Origin: Nitriliruptoraceae bacterium
GTDB taxonomy: Bacteria > Actinomycetota > Nitriliruptoria > Nitriliruptorales > Nitriliruptoraceae
Assembly: GCA_020832455.1 (NCBI GenBank)
Contig: JAFIEQ010000019.1
Coordinates: 1-41,589, forward strand
DNA length: 41,589 bases
Direction: 5' to 3'
Below the pieces are notes generated by a model. That model was given only the letters and a program-made list of their open reading frames with translations. It was not told the DNA's origin and searched no databases. This document shows, one piece after another, positions 8,794 to 18,445 of the stretch. The position numbers and the translations under genes are program-made. Positions within the stretch are counted from its first letter, which is position 1. Each line of letters begins with the position of its first letter.

Positions 8794-10989
8794 GTGAGCA
8801 CCCCCTCGTTCCCCCGTCAGCAGGCTCGCACCCGCCGCTTCACCCTGGGGGTGCCGCGCGCCTTCACGTCCGGGGTCGGCCCGGACGGTCCGCTGGTGCT
8901 GTTCCTGCGGACCGATGACGGCGAAGACCCCGTCACCCACCTGTGGCGGCTCGATGCGCGGGGTCGCACCACCAAGCTCGTCGACGCCCGCGCGCTCGGG
9001 GACGACGGCGAGCTGCCGCCCGAGGAACGTGCCCGGCGCGAGCGCGCCCGGGAGCAGGCCGGCGGCATCGTCAGCTACGCCGTGGACCGGGACCTGCGGG
9101 TCGCGGCCTTCGCGCTGGCCGGTCGGCTCCACACCGTCGAGGTGGCGACGGGCCGCACCGTGGCGCACGTGACCGCCGGGCCGGCCTTCGATCCCCGACC
9201 GTCCCCTGACGGTCGCCGCGTCGCCTACCACGCGACCGACGGGCTCCACGTCATCGACCTCGACGACGGGCCGGTCGCGCCCGGTACGACCCGCCCGCTG
9301 GTCGTCGAGGACGGCGTGAGCTGGGGGCGCGCTGAGTTCGTGGCCGCGGAGGAGATGGGACGCAGCCGTGGGTTCTGGTGGTCGGGGGACAGCACCCGGC
9401 TGGCCGTCGCCCGGGTCGACGAGACCGACGTGCCCGTCTGGCACATCGCGGACCCGGCCAACCCCGCCAGCGCTGCGGTCGAACACCGGTACCCGGCAGC
9501 AGGGACCACCAACGCGGACGTGTCGTTGTGGTGCCTCGAGGTCGAAGCACCCTCGACGCCCACCGAGGTGGTCTGGGACCGGACGCAGGACGAGTACCTC
9601 GCGTCCGTGCGCTGGGGGACCGATCCGCTGACGCTGCTGGTCCAGCCCCGCGACCAGCGCACCGCCAGGGTCCTCACCGCCGACCCGGGCACGGGCACCA
9701 CGACCCTGGTCCGTGCGTGGCACGACGACGCATGGGTCGAACTCGTGCCCGGCGTCCCCGCCTGGCACGGTGCCCGGCTGCTGACCATCGAGGACCGGGC
9801 CGAGCGGGGCGTCGGGGGGACCCGCACCCTGTGCATCGACGGGGTGCCCTGGAGCCCGCCGGGCCTGCAGGTCCGCGAACTGCTCGGCGTCGAGCCCGCC
9901 TCCGACGAGCCGGGTACCCGCGGGGTCGCCATCCTGCTCGCCAGCGACGCGGACGACCCGACCCGCACGGACGTCTACCGGCTCGTGCTCGACCCGGAGG
10001 ACGATGCCTGCTGGTCGCCGACCGGCGACGACCCGGGTCGCCCGCCGGCCCTGCGCCGCGAGGTCCACGGCCGGGGCGCCGGCGCCCCGATCGTCGCGAT
10101 CGAGCAGGGACTCGACGCGCCGGCGCCGCGGATCACGGTGTCGATCGGCCGCCGCGAGGTGGACCTCGAGGTGGCCGCGGCCACCCCGGTCGTGACCGCC
10201 CGGCCCCGGATGCTCACCCTGGGGGAGCGGGGGCTGCGTGCCGCGCTGCTCCTGCCCAGCGACGACGACGGCACCTCGCCGTTGCCGGTCCTGCTCGACC
10301 CCTACGGCGGGCCGCATGCGCAGCGCGTGCTGTCCGCCCAGAGCGCGTTCCTGGCGCCGCAGTGGCTGGCGGACCAGGGCTTCGCGGTGCTGGTCGTCGA
10401 CGGCCGCGGGTCACCGGGGCGGGGACCGGCCTTCGAGCGGGCGGTGCACCACGACCTGGCGACGCCGGTGCTGGAGGACCAGATCGCGGCGTTGCACGCC
10501 GCTGCCGCCCTCGAGCCGCGGCTCGACCTCGACCGGGTGGCGCTGCGGGGTTGGTCGTTCGGGGGCTACCTCGCCGCGCTGGCCGTGCTGCGCCGCCCGG
10601 ACGTGTTCCGCGCGGGCATCGCCGGGGCCCCGGTCACCGACTGGCGGCTCTACGACACGCATTACACCGAGCGCTACCTCGGCCACCCCGACGAGCACCC
10701 CGACGCCTACGCGACCTCCAGCCTGGTCGACGCGGTCGGGCGGCTGCTGGGCGCGGCGCGCTGGGACGCGCAGGACCCACCCCGGCTGCTGCTGATCCAC
10801 GGGCTCGCCGATGACAACGTCGTGGCCGCTCACGCGCTGCGGCTGTCCTCCGCGCTGCTCGCCGACGGGCGCCGGCACACCTTCCTGCCGCTGTCGGGCG
10901 TCACCCACATGACGCCGCAGGAGGTCGTCGCCGAGCAGCTGCTCGTGCAGCAGGTGGCGTTCCTGCGCGAGGCGTTCGGCCACCGCTGA
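8794..10989 (+). CDS. S9 family peptidase (dipeptidyl-peptidase-IV-like)
   Basis: A 731-residue serine peptidase. The N-terminal two thirds is a beta-propeller (DPPIV_N type) and contains AAEEMGRS, the Glu-Glu pair that binds the substrate N-terminus in DPPIV. The C-terminal alpha/beta-hydrolase domain has the nucleophile in GWSFGGY (Ser588), the acid in HGLADDNV (Asp673) and the base in GVTHMT (His705). No signal peptide is seen, so it is probably cytoplasmic and processes N-terminal dipeptides from peptides. The start is GTG 8794 with GGAG 5 nt upstream. The 90-bp upstream gap separates it from glkA. The low-GC toxin-antitoxin island begins just downstream. Confidence 0.88.
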   Translation: MSTPSFPRQQARTRRFTLGVPRAFTSGVGPDGPLVLFLRTDDGEDPVTHLWRLDARGRTTKLVDARALGDDGELPPEERARRERAREQAGGIVSYAVDRDLRVAAFALAGRLHTVEVATGRTVAHVTAGPAFDPRPSPDGRRVAYHATDGLHVIDLDDGPVAPGTTRPLVVEDGVSWGRAEFVAAEEMGRSRGFWWSGDSTRLAVARVDETDVPVWHIADPANPASAAVEHRYPAAGTTNADVSLWCLEVEAPSTPTEVVWDRTQDEYLASVRWGTDPLTLLVQPRDQRTARVLTADPGTGTTTLVRAWHDDAWVELVPGVPAWHGARLLTIEDRAERGVGGTRTLCIDGVPWSPPGLQVRELLGVEPASDEPGTRGVAILLASDADDPTRTDVYRLVLDPEDDACWSPTGDDPGRPPALRREVHGRGAGAPIVAIEQGLDAPAPRITVSIGRREVDLEVAAATPVVTARPRMLTLGERGLRAALLLPSDDDGTSPLPVLLDPYGGPHAQRVLSAQSAFLAPQWLADQGFAVLVVDGRGSPGRGPAFERAVHHDLATPVLEDQIAALHAAAALEPRLDLDRVALRGWSFGGYLAALAVLRRPDVFRAGIAGAPVTDWRLYDTHYTERYLGHPDEHPDAYATSSLVDAVGRLLGAARWDAQDPPRLLLIHGLADDNVVAAHALRLSSALLADGRRHTFLPLSGVTHMTPQEVVAEQLLVQQVAFLREAFGHR

Positions 10990-11125
10990 GTTCGGCAGCG
11001 AGTGGATGAAGCGTTGTTGATGACTGGATGTCCCGTCCGGGCTGCAACGGCAGCGGTGGCAGCGATGTTCGGGAACGGTTCTCACCGGTGCTTCGGAAGC
11101 GGAAGCGCTGCTTCGGCGTGAGGGG

Positions 11126-11461
11126 TCAGTGCAGCGCGAGCATGTGGCGCAGAGCGAGGTCGATCGCGTCCATCGTGGGTGGACTGAGCATGCCGCGGCG
11201 ATCTTCGAGGTCAGCCTTGTGGACCAGTTCGAGTTCGTCGGCCATCGCTCGCCCCGTGAGTGGAGCGTCACGGTCGCTGAGTTCCACGATGGTCGGTAGC
11301 GGCCGCTTCGGGCGCGTCGTGATGCGAACGACGTGGACCCACTCGAACCGTGACCGGTTCCGGCCATCGTTGGACACGATGACGACCGGCTTCGGCTCAT
11401 CGTCATCGAGGTAGCGGAACGACCACACGCTCCCGCGCAGCAGTTCGTTGCTGGCGGTCAC
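11126..11461 (-). CDS. Type II toxin, PemK/MazF family endoribonuclease
   Basis: A 111-residue MazF-like protein: LLRGSVWSF opening strand, the KPVVIVSNDGRN core that corresponds to the KxRPvvVlSnd region, VHVVRITTRP, a RAMADELELVHKADL segment, and MDAIDLALRHML at the end. Family members cleave mRNA at short sequences. The usual Arg in the KxRP motif is missing (EPKPVV), so substrate choice may differ. The GTG start at 11461 overlaps the antitoxin stop by 4 bp (GTGA). Codon use and base composition are visibly less GC-rich than in flanking genes, which suggests acquisition. It converges on the S9 peptidase with about 136 bp between them. Confidence 0.82.
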   Translation of the reverse strand: MTASNELLRGSVWSFRYLDDDEPKPVVIVSNDGRNRSRFEWVHVVRITTRPKRPLPTIVELSDRDAPLTGRAMADELELVHKADLEDRRGMLSPPTMDAIDLALRHMLALH

Positions 11462-11754
11462 GCTGGGGTGCGTCGACGTCGCCGCGCGCGAGTGGTCTGC
11501 TCGACCCAATCGGAGGTGTCGTCGAAGTCGCCACTGTCCACGGCCTGGTTGTAGGCGTCCTCGAGCAGGGTCTCGCGCACCCGGCTCACCCCGAGCATCA
11601 CCAGCGCGCGTAGTTCGGCCGAGTCGGAAGCGAGCCGTTCGCCGACGAGCCGCTCCAGGGCAGCATGCTCCGCTGAGTCCTCATCCAGGAATGGCCCGAC
11701 CAGCGCCGTGTCGGCGTGATCGAAGTTGATGGTCTTGCGTTTCAGCTTGTCCAT
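11458..11754 (-). CDS. Putative antitoxin of the PemK/MazF module
   Basis: A 98-residue protein (ATG at 11754) directly upstream of and overlapping the toxin. The N-terminus is basic (MDKLKRKTINFDHAD), the middle is acidic and helical, and the C-terminus is Asp-rich (SGDFDDTSDWVEQ) then strongly basic. Acidic regions of antitoxins usually wrap the toxin, with DNA binding at the N-terminus; this is inferred from position. I cannot assign a known DNA-binding fold. There is no ribosome binding site, and a promoter placed 7 nt before the ATG suggests a leaderless message. The start 12 codons upstream (Cys-rich MSCCGKCC) is rejected because it would lie inside the promoter. Confidence 0.7.
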   Translation of the reverse strand: MDKLKRKTINFDHADTALVGPFLDEDSAEHAALERLVGERLASDSAELRALVMLGVSRVRETLLEDAYNQAVDSGDFDDTSDWVEQTTRARRRRRTPA

Positions 11755-11761
11755 GCGACGC

Positions 11762-11802
11762 AGTGTGCAGCACTTGCCGCAGCACGACAAGCGAGATCTC
11801 GC
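11762..11802 (-). promoter_or_regulatory. Promoter and palindromic operator of the toxin-antitoxin operon
   Basis: Read on the minus strand: a perfect 12-bp palindrome GCGAGATCTCGC (11791-11802), then directly TTGTCG (-35-like, 11785-11790), 17 nt, CACACT (-10-like, 11762-11767), 7 nt and the antitoxin ATG. The 17-nt spacer and the 7-nt distance to the ATG suit a leaderless promoter. A palindrome abutting the -35 box is where an autorepressing antitoxin would bind. Confidence 0.5.
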
Positions 11803-11920
11803 CTCGAGGGAACACGCCCGTAGGTGGGTGGTCGGGCAAGCCGACGCTGGGGTACCGCGAACGCTGTATCCACCTGCTGCCGAACCGAGGCACCGCTGGC
11901 GTCAGGCGTCGGGCGGTGGG

Positions 11921-12400
11921 TCAGTGCCTGCCGCGGCCGAAACCGCCATCCCCGCCGAAGCCGCCGTCGCCCTGCTGGGCACGCTTGCCGAGCCAGTAGA
12001 CCAACCCGCCGATGGCGGCGATGGCGAACAGCGGGTTGACCCGCCCGATGGTCCCGAGCAGGATCAGGCCGACGACGACCAGTAGCAGCGGGCGCATGAC
12101 CCCGCGCATCCGCTGACCGGCCATCTGCCGTTGCCGGTCGCGATCGCTCGGGTGATCGGCGCCTTTGACGGGCCGCACCTTGCGCGGCGCGGGCTTGGGG
12201 CGCTCCCGACGGGCGGCCCGCGCGATGGCGTCCATGTTCTCCACGAGTTGCTGGTGCGCCTTGTCCGCCTCGTCGTCGGGCACGGACACCATCACGCCCT
12301 GTTTGGTGCGCTTCGCGTCGGGGGTGATCCCCGCCTTCTGGAGCACCTCGAGCAGGACGGTCGCCTGCTCGGGCGGCCAGGTTCCGAGTTCCTCAGCCAC
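11921..12400 (-). CDS. Small membrane protein with N-terminal soluble domain, unknown
   Basis: A 159-residue protein not recognised as a named family. Residues 1-60 (PPEQATVLLEVLQKAGITPDAKRTKQGVMVSVPDDEADKAHQ) alternate helix and strand and look like a small ferredoxin-like or SPOR-like module. Residues 62-95 are very basic. Two hydrophobic helices follow (about 104-119 and 121-138), then a Gly-rich tail ending GGFGRGRH. It is probably a membrane-anchored cytoplasmic domain. GTG 12400 is the start, with GGAG 5-6 nt ahead. It is divergent from plsC across 208 bp, which also hold a TAGGCT box (12466-12471). Confidence 0.6.
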   Translation of the reverse strand: MAEELGTWPPEQATVLLEVLQKAGITPDAKRTKQGVMVSVPDDEADKAHQQLVENMDAIARAARRERPKPAPRKVRPVKGADHPSDRDRQRQMAGQRMRGVMRPLLLVVVGLILLGTIGRVNPLFAIAAIGGLVYWLGKRAQQGDGGFGGDGGFGRGRH

Positions 12401-12608
12401 TGGTTCTCCAACGTCGTCGGCCGGGCGATCAGGGTTCGACGCTCGCGTCGGCCGGGTGCGGTCCGTAGGCTACAAGTCCGACGCACCGACCGGACACGCG
12501 TCCCGCTTGCAGAGTGGGACACATCGCGGAACGTGTCACCGTCCGGTCGGCCTCCGAAGGAGGGAACGCTCGTCGGGTCCAGGGAGCCGATCGCATCAGG
12601 AGTCACCC

Positions 12609-13373
12609 GTGGCCGGGATGAACGATGCACCGCGGATGTACCGCACGCTGCGCAAGGTGCTGCCGCCGTTGATCAACCCCTACCTGCGTGTGCAGCTCGA
12701 GGGGATCGAGCACGTGCCGGACCGGGCGCCCGCCATCCTCGCCTGCAACCACCTGTCGTTCGTGGATTCCATCGTCCTGCCGATGAACGTGCCGCGACCC
12801 GTCTACTTCCTCGGCAAGGCGGACTACTGGGATTCCTGGCGCACGCGCTGGTTCTTCCAGGGCACCGGGGTCGTCCCCGTCCACCGTGGCGGTGGCGGCA
12901 AGGGCGAGGACTCGCTGCGTACGGGCGTGGACATCCTCGGCCGTGGTGAGCTGCTGGGCATCTACCCCGAGGGCACCCGCAGCCCCGACGGTCGGCTCTA
13001 CCGGGGCAAGACCGGACCGGTGCGCATGGCCCTCGAGGCGAACGTCCCCATCGTGCCCTGCGCGGTCCACGGGACCGACAAGGCGCTGCCCACCGGCAAC
13101 TACATCCCGTCGCGCGAGCCCGTCACCGTGCGCTACGGCCGGCCGTTGGACCTGTCGCGTTTCCGCGACCGGCGCACCGATCCGTTCGTGTTGCGCTCCG
13201 CGACCGACGAGCTGATGTACGAGATCATGCTGCTGTCGGGCCAGGAGTACGTCGATGAGTACGCCTCCAAGGTGAAGTCCGGTGACGTGGACGTCTCCGG
13301 GGAGTTCGCCGACACGGACGCGACCGGTACGCCGGTGCACGCCGACACCCGCGACGAGCGCCAGGCCGGCTGA
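12609..13373 (+). CDS. plsC: 1-acyl-sn-glycerol-3-phosphate acyltransferase (PlsC family)
   Basis: A 254-residue acyltransferase of phospholipid synthesis that adds the second acyl chain to lysophosphatidic acid at the inner membrane surface. It shows the HX4D catalytic motif (CNHLSFVDS), the substrate-binding YPEGTRSPDG block, and the later VPCAVHGTDK and RYGRPLDL segments. GTG 12609 is chosen because AGGAG (12598-12602) lies 6 nt upstream; the reading frame stays open for 148 codons before it but without a ribosome site. The C-terminal 35 residues are acidic and probably disordered. It ends 29 bp from the convergent msrB gene. Confidence 0.85.
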   Translation: MAGMNDAPRMYRTLRKVLPPLINPYLRVQLEGIEHVPDRAPAILACNHLSFVDSIVLPMNVPRPVYFLGKADYWDSWRTRWFFQGTGVVPVHRGGGGKGEDSLRTGVDILGRGELLGIYPEGTRSPDGRLYRGKTGPVRMALEANVPIVPCAVHGTDKALPTGNYIPSREPVTVRYGRPLDLSRFRDRRTDPFVLRSATDELMYEIMLLSGQEYVDEYASKVKSGDVDVSGEFADTDATGTPVHADTRDERQAG

Positions 13374-13375
13374 AC

Positions 13376-13405
13376 CCGACGGGGCGCTCACCGACGGGGC
13401 GCTCA
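13376..13405. repeat. 15-bp perfect tandem duplication at the plsC/msrB junction
   Basis: CCGACGGGGCGCTCA occurs twice head to tail (13376-13390 and 13391-13405). The second copy contains the msrB stop codon. Because 15 is a multiple of 3, copy 1 carries an equivalent in-phase stop, so copy-number change would leave MsrB almost unchanged. Confidence 0.85.
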
Positions 13406-13819
13406 GTCCCCGTCTCGGTCCAGCTCCAGCGCGGCGGAGTTGATGCAGTAGCGCAGGCCCGTCGGCTGGTCGGGTGCGTCGTCGAAGACGTGCCCGAGGT
13501 GTCCGCCGCACCGGGCGCAGGTGACCTCGATCCGTCGCATGCCCAGGCTCGTGTCGACGTGCTCCTCGACCGCCTCGGCACCCGCAGGGGCGTAGAAGCT
13601 CGGCCAACCGCAGTGGGCGTCGAACTTCGTGTCCGCCTCGAACAGCGTCGTCCCGCAGCCGGCGCACCGGTAGGCGCCCTCGGCGTCCTCGTCCCAGTAC
13701 GCGCCGGTGAAGGGGCGCTCCGTGCCCTGTTCACGCAGGACGTGGAACTGGGCGGGGGAGAGGCGCGCGCGCCACTCCTCGTCGGTCAGGGTGACCCGGT
13801 CGGTGGTGGGATCGGCCAT
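13403..13819 (-). CDS. msrB: Peptide-methionine (R)-S-oxide reductase
   Basis: A 138-residue MsrB that reduces methionine-R-sulfoxide in oxidised proteins. Two CxxC zinc sites are present (CAGC and CARC), plus GWPSFYAP, the GHLGHVF block with conserved histidines, and the catalytic Cys in RYCINSAAL near the C-terminus. The typical opening [24 protein letters not shown] is complete, so ATG 13819 is a sound start. A purine-rich GAGAAGAG lies upstream. The recycling Cys used by some members is not obvious, so thioredoxin may act directly. No msrA is in the window. Confidence 0.93.
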   Translation of the reverse strand: MADPTTDRVTLTDEEWRARLSPAQFHVLREQGTERPFTGAYWDEDAEGAYRCAGCGTTLFEADTKFDAHCGWPSFYAPAGAEAVEEHVDTSLGMRRIEVTCARCGGHLGHVFDDAPDQPTGLRYCINSAALELDRDGD

Positions 13820-13869
13820 GGGTGCGCTCTTCTCACGGGGGTGTCCAGGGTACGGACCGCGACACCGGC

Positions 13870-14550
13870 TCAGATCGCCATCCGGTCCTCGAGCTCGTCC
13901 CAGGTCCGCGCGCTCAGCGCGAGATCGTGCCCGAGTAGCTGCACGCGACCGAACTGGCCCGCGAGCATGAACCCGTCCGCGAGGTGGACCAGCTCGTCGC
14001 GCTCGTCGAGCAGCACGTGCAGCGCGCGTCGCAGCTCCCCGCCCGCGCCCTCGTCGACCTGGAGCCGCGCCCCGAGTCGGACGGACGTGTGCCCGGCCCG
14101 GGCGCGGTCGCCGACGGGGTCGAGCAGCGGGTGGATCCGGCTGGTGATCCGGCACGGGCCGTCGGCCGCATCGGCGGTGACGATCAGCACCACCGGCCGT
14201 CGCGCGTCCTTCGTGCCGGCGGCGGGGCGGACCTCGGGCGCGTCGGCGGCTTGCGGCCCCTCGTCGAGCGGCCACATGCGACCGGTGGCGAGCAGGGCCA
14301 GCCGGTCCGCGCCCAACGGCAGGAGCAGGCTCAGGACCTCGATCAGTGCCGGCAGGAGGCCGTCCGCATCGAACGGGCGCAGGCCCGCGCGTGCCATCGG
14401 CCGGTCGCCGTCGAAGGCGAGCAACTGCGGCCGCAGCGTGCCGTCACGGGCGAGCTGGTCGCTGGCGAGACGGGTCAGCGTCCGCGGGACCGTTCGCCAC
14501 GTGAGGTCGTCGAGTGCGGTATCGCAGGGCAGGGGAGCGGGGTGCAGCAT
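13870..14550 (-). CDS. Unknown protein, 226 aa
   Basis: I do not recognise this family. The coding pattern is convincing: GC-biased third positions over the whole length and a clean ATG at 14550. It is soluble, without signal peptide or membrane helix. Features: a [16 protein letters not shown] helix near the start, a hydrophobic [26 protein letters not shown] segment (about 65-90), a [12 protein letters not shown] strand, and an acidic helical end with [13 protein letters not shown]. Alternating strands and helices suggest an alpha/beta fold. It lies between glpK and msrB on the same strand with 115 bp and 50 bp gaps, so it may be transcribed alone. Confidence 0.55.
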   Translation of the reverse strand: MLHPAPLPCDTALDDLTWRTVPRTLTRLASDQLARDGTLRPQLLAFDGDRPMARAGLRPFDADGLLPALIEVLSLLLPLGADRLALLATGRMWPLDEGPQAADAPEVRPAAGTKDARRPVVLIVTADAADGPCRITSRIHPLLDPVGDRARAGHTSVRLGARLQVDEGAGGELRRALHVLLDERDELVHLADGFMLAGQFGRVQLLGHDLALSARTWDELEDRMAI

Positions 14551-14665
14551 CCGGGGTCCGGTCGTCGGCGAGGTTGCCGAGTCTGGGGCCCGCGGCGGCC
14601 CGTGCGGCCACGGGCTGCCTCGCCGCTGTGGATGAGCGGGACGACCGGGGTGCGTGGGCCGGTGC

Positions 14666-16174
14666 TCAGCCCTCGACCACGTGTGCCCAGCCCTTCGAGC
14701 GATCCACCGCGGCGCGCCAGCCCTCCACGAGACGGCGGCGTTCCCCGCGGGGCATCTGCGGCTCGTAACGCTGGTCGAGCTGCCAGATGTCGGCCAGTTC
14801 GTCGGTCGACGACCACACCCCGGCGCCGAGGCCCGCGAGGAACGCGGCCCCGAGCACGGTGGTCTCCGTGTTCTTCGGTCGCAGGACCGGGGCGCCGAGC
14901 AGGTCCGCCTGCAGCTGGCACAGCAGGTCGTTCGCCGAGGCGCCGCCGTCGACCCGCAACTCCTGCAGGTCCTGCTTGGACTCCCGCTCCATCAGCTCCG
15001 CGACGTCCACGGTCTGGTAGGCCATCGCCTCCAGCGCAGCGCGCGCGAGGTGTCGACGGTCGGTGCCCCGTGTCATGCCGACCAGCGCGGCGCGGGCGTA
15101 CTGGTCCCAGTGCGGGGCGCCGAGGCCGGCGAAGGCCGGGACGAGGTAGACGCCCTCGTTGCCGTCGGGCAGCTCCGCGGCCATCGCCTCGGTGTCCGCC
15201 GCGGACTCGATGATGCCGAGCTGGTCGCGCAACCACTGCACCGAGGCGCCCGTGATGAAGATCGAGCCCTCGAGCGCGTAGGTCGGCTGCCCATCCAGCT
15301 GCCAGGCGACCGAGGTGAGCAGGCCGTGTTCGGTGTCCACCGCGTCGCCGCCGGTGTTGAGCAGCATGAACGAGCCGGTGCCGTAGGTGTTCTTCGAGGT
15401 CCCGGGCTCCCACGCGCCCTGCCCGAACAGCGCCGCCTGCTGGTCGCCGGCGATGCCGGTGATCGGGGCGTCGATCCCGAGGAAGGCGTCCGGGTCGCAG
15501 TGCCCGAAGGTGCCGGCGGTGTCACGCACCTCGGGCAGCAGGTCGCGGGGGACGTCCAGCAGCTCGCACATCGTGCTCGACCACCGGCCCTCGATGACGT
15601 CGTAGAGCATGGTGCGCGAGGCGTTCGACGGCTCGGTCACGTGCTCCGCACCGCCGGTGAGCTTCGCGACCAGCCAGGTGTCGATCGTGCCGAAGGCGAG
15701 GTCGCCGGCCTCCGCGCGGTCCCGCGCGCCGTCGACCTCGTCGAGCAGCCACGCGGCCTTGGTGCCCGAGAAGTAGGCGTCGACGACCAGGCCGGTCTTC
15801 TTGCGGATGGTGACCCCGTGCCCGCCGGACTTGAGGCGATCCGCGACCGCCGCGGTGCGGCGGTCCTGCCACACGATCGCGTGGTGGATCGGGGTCAGGG
15901 TCTCGCGCTCCCAGACCAGGGTCGTCTCGCGCTGGTTGGTGATCCCGACGCAGGTGATCTCTTCGCCGCGCACACCGGCGTCCTCGAGCGCGTCGCGGCA
16001 GGCCGCGACGGTCGCCTCCCAGATCTCGTCGCCGTCGTGCTCGACCCAACCGGGCTTGGGGAAGTGCTGGGTGAACTCGTGGTACCCGCTGCCCAGGATC
16101 GCGCCGGCATCGTCGATCACGAAGCCTCGGACCCCGGTGGTGCCCTCGTCGATGGACAGGATGCGGACCGTCAC
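14666..16174 (-). CDS. glpK: Glycerol kinase
   Basis: A 502-residue FGGY kinase that converts glycerol to glycerol-3-phosphate. Signatures: the N-terminal phosphate loop SIDEGTTGVRG (most GlpK have DQGTTSSR), NQRETTLVWER, TIDTWLVAKLTGG, GIAGDQQAALFGQGAWEPGTSKNTYGTG, and the C-terminal DGGASANDLLCQLQADLLG. The start is GTG 16174, since AGGAG lies 7 nt upstream; the ATG five codons earlier overlaps that site. The DEGTTGVRG variant occurs in a sub-branch of FGGY kinases, so another polyol substrate cannot be fully excluded. No glpF, glpD or glpR is adjacent. It is divergent from the phosphatase gene. Confidence 0.9.
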   Translation of the reverse strand: MTVRILSIDEGTTGVRGFVIDDAGAILGSGYHEFTQHFPKPGWVEHDGDEIWEATVAACRDALEDAGVRGEEITCVGITNQRETTLVWERETLTPIHHAIVWQDRRTAAVADRLKSGGHGVTIRKKTGLVVDAYFSGTKAAWLLDEVDGARDRAEAGDLAFGTIDTWLVAKLTGGAEHVTEPSNASRTMLYDVIEGRWSSTMCELLDVPRDLLPEVRDTAGTFGHCDPDAFLGIDAPITGIAGDQQAALFGQGAWEPGTSKNTYGTGSFMLLNTGGDAVDTEHGLLTSVAWQLDGQPTYALEGSIFITGASVQWLRDQLGIIESAADTEAMAAELPDGNEGVYLVPAFAGLGAPHWDQYARAALVGMTRGTDRRHLARAALEAMAYQTVDVAELMERESKQDLQELRVDGGASANDLLCQLQADLLGAPVLRPKNTETTVLGAAFLAGLGAGVWSSTDELADIWQLDQRYEPQMPRGERRRLVEGWRAAVDRSKGWAHVVEG

Positions 16175-16349
16175 GGCCAGACTCCTCATGGGTTCGACGC
16201 GGCCCTGACGGGCCCTCTCCTCGTCGCCGACGCACGCTAGGACACCGGGGTGCGAGGTGCATGCGACCGATGGTCGGGTGCCCCACGACCAGGGTTAGGC
16301 TCGTCGTCGATCACCGCCTTCCCACCACACCCCTCGAACGGAGCCGTCC
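16175..16349. promoter_or_regulatory. Divergent control region of glpK and the phosphatase gene
   Basis: Holds a TAGCGT box on the minus strand (16239 to 16234) for glpK, a GGCCC-tgac-GGGCC hairpin (16201-16214) in its likely leader, an inverted repeat CGACC-gat-GGTCG (16265-16277), and a plus-strand TAGGCT box (16296-16301) 48 nt before GTG 16350. The boxes fit a TANNNT pattern only, so the promoter calls are weak. Confidence 0.3.
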
Positions 16350-17192
16350 GTGCCCGATGCCGCGTTGCACCGCCGGCTGGCCGTCGCCTCGGAGATCGCG
16401 GCCGCGGCCGGGTCCCAGCTCCTCGACGCCGCCGCGGCCCTGGCCTCGGGCGACGCGCTGCAGACCTCGAGCAAGTCCAGCGCGACCGATCCGGTCTCCG
16501 CCGCGGACCTGGCCAGCGAGGCGCTGATCGCGGAGCGGCTCGCGGCGGCGTTCCCCGACGACGGGTTGTTGGCCGAGGAGGGCGGCGCCTCGCGGCCGTC
16601 CACCAGCGGCCGGACCTGGGTGGTCGATCCGCTGGACGGGACCGTCAACTTCCTCTACGGCATCCCACACTGGTCGGTGTCGATCGCCTGTGTCGACGAG
16701 GCGGGGGCGTCGATCGCGGTGGTGCACGACCCGAACCGCTCGGAGACCTTCCGCGCGGCACGCGGGGACGGCGCGACGCTCGGCGGGCGCCACCTCACGG
16801 TCACCGAGGTGGCCGACCCCGGCCAGGCGCTCGTGGGGACCGGCTTCGCCTACGACGCGGCGCTGCGAGCGGTGCAGATCGAGCAGCTCGGCGATCTGGT
16901 CGGTCGGGTCCGCGACGTGCGACGCAGCGGATCGGCGGCGCTCGACCTGGCCTGGTACGCCGCCGGACGCCTCGACGGGTTCTTCGAGGCGGGGCTCGGC
17001 CCCTGGGACTGGGCCGCCGGCGCGCTACTGGTCCGCGAGGCCGGTGGCGAGGTGACCCACCACCGTCCGGACCTGGCTGGCGAACCCCGTGCCGGGCTCG
17101 CCGCCGCTGGCGCGGGGCTGCATCCGCTGCTGGCCACCCGGCTGGGTGCGAGCGTGACGGAACCGGACCTGCGGGTCACCGCGGGGCCCTGA
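16350..17192 (+). CDS. Inositol-monophosphatase-family enzyme (IMPase/HisN-like)
   Basis: A 280-residue Mg-dependent, Li-sensitive-type phosphatase. Metal ligands are visible in LLAEEGG (Glu near 72-73) and VVDPLDGTVNF (two Asp), and the late Asp in GPWDWAAGALLVREAGG. This fits inositol-1-phosphatase, histidinol-phosphatase or the related 3'-phosphoadenosine phosphatases, and sequence alone does not separate them. With a PimB-like enzyme in the window, a role in inositol or phosphatidylinositol supply is attractive but inferred. GTG 16350 has GGAG 6 nt upstream. It is followed after 40 bp by the threonine aldolase gene, probably cotranscribed. Confidence 0.85.
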   Translation: MPDAALHRRLAVASEIAAAAGSQLLDAAAALASGDALQTSSKSSATDPVSAADLASEALIAERLAAAFPDDGLLAEEGGASRPSTSGRTWVVDPLDGTVNFLYGIPHWSVSIACVDEAGASIAVVHDPNRSETFRAARGDGATLGGRHLTVTEVADPGQALVGTGFAYDAALRAVQIEQLGDLVGRVRDVRRSGSAALDLAWYAAGRLDGFFEAGLGPWDWAAGALLVREAGGEVTHHRPDLAGEPRAGLAAAGAGLHPLLATRLGASVTEPDLRVTAGP

Positions 17193-17232
17193 TCCCCGCG
17201 CCGGTACCACCGAGTCCGAGCTGGAGCCGTCC

Positions 17233-18273
<1,041 letters not shown>

Positions 18274-18315
18274 CGGGGCCACCGCGTCCAGACGACGCGG
18301 CCGGGCTCGGCACCC

Positions 18316-18404
18316 GAACGGACACCGACCACGAACGGGGCGCCGACCCCGGACGGGACACCGACCACGAACGGGACACCGACCCCGAGCGCCCCGAACG
18401 TCCC
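18316..18404. repeat. Degenerate 18-bp tandem repeat
   Basis: Five units with consensus GAACGGGACACCGACCAC begin at 18316, 18333, 18351, 18369 and 18387 (spacing 17 then 18, 18, 18). They fill most of the 172-bp gap between the threonine aldolase and SDR genes. If read in one plus frame they give a D-T-D-H-E-R type hexapeptide repeat, but that frame joins neither gene. The last unit is weak. Confidence 0.7.
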
Positions 18405-18445
18405 ACGGCGCCGGGACCGGCCCGACCGACCACGAGGAGCGAACG

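Noticed and set aside
11084-11115. Terminator hairpin after the S9 peptidase gene
   Set aside because: GAAGC-gct-GCTTC and neighbouring repeats form only a short imperfect stem without a T-run.
12165-12608. Upstream extension of plsC
   Set aside because: AGGAG 6 nt before GTG 12609 and the usual length of PlsC favour the short form.
16338-17232. Repeated leader GGAGCCGTCC before two adjacent genes as a regulatory element
   Set aside because: It is mostly the ribosome binding site plus a few chance bases.
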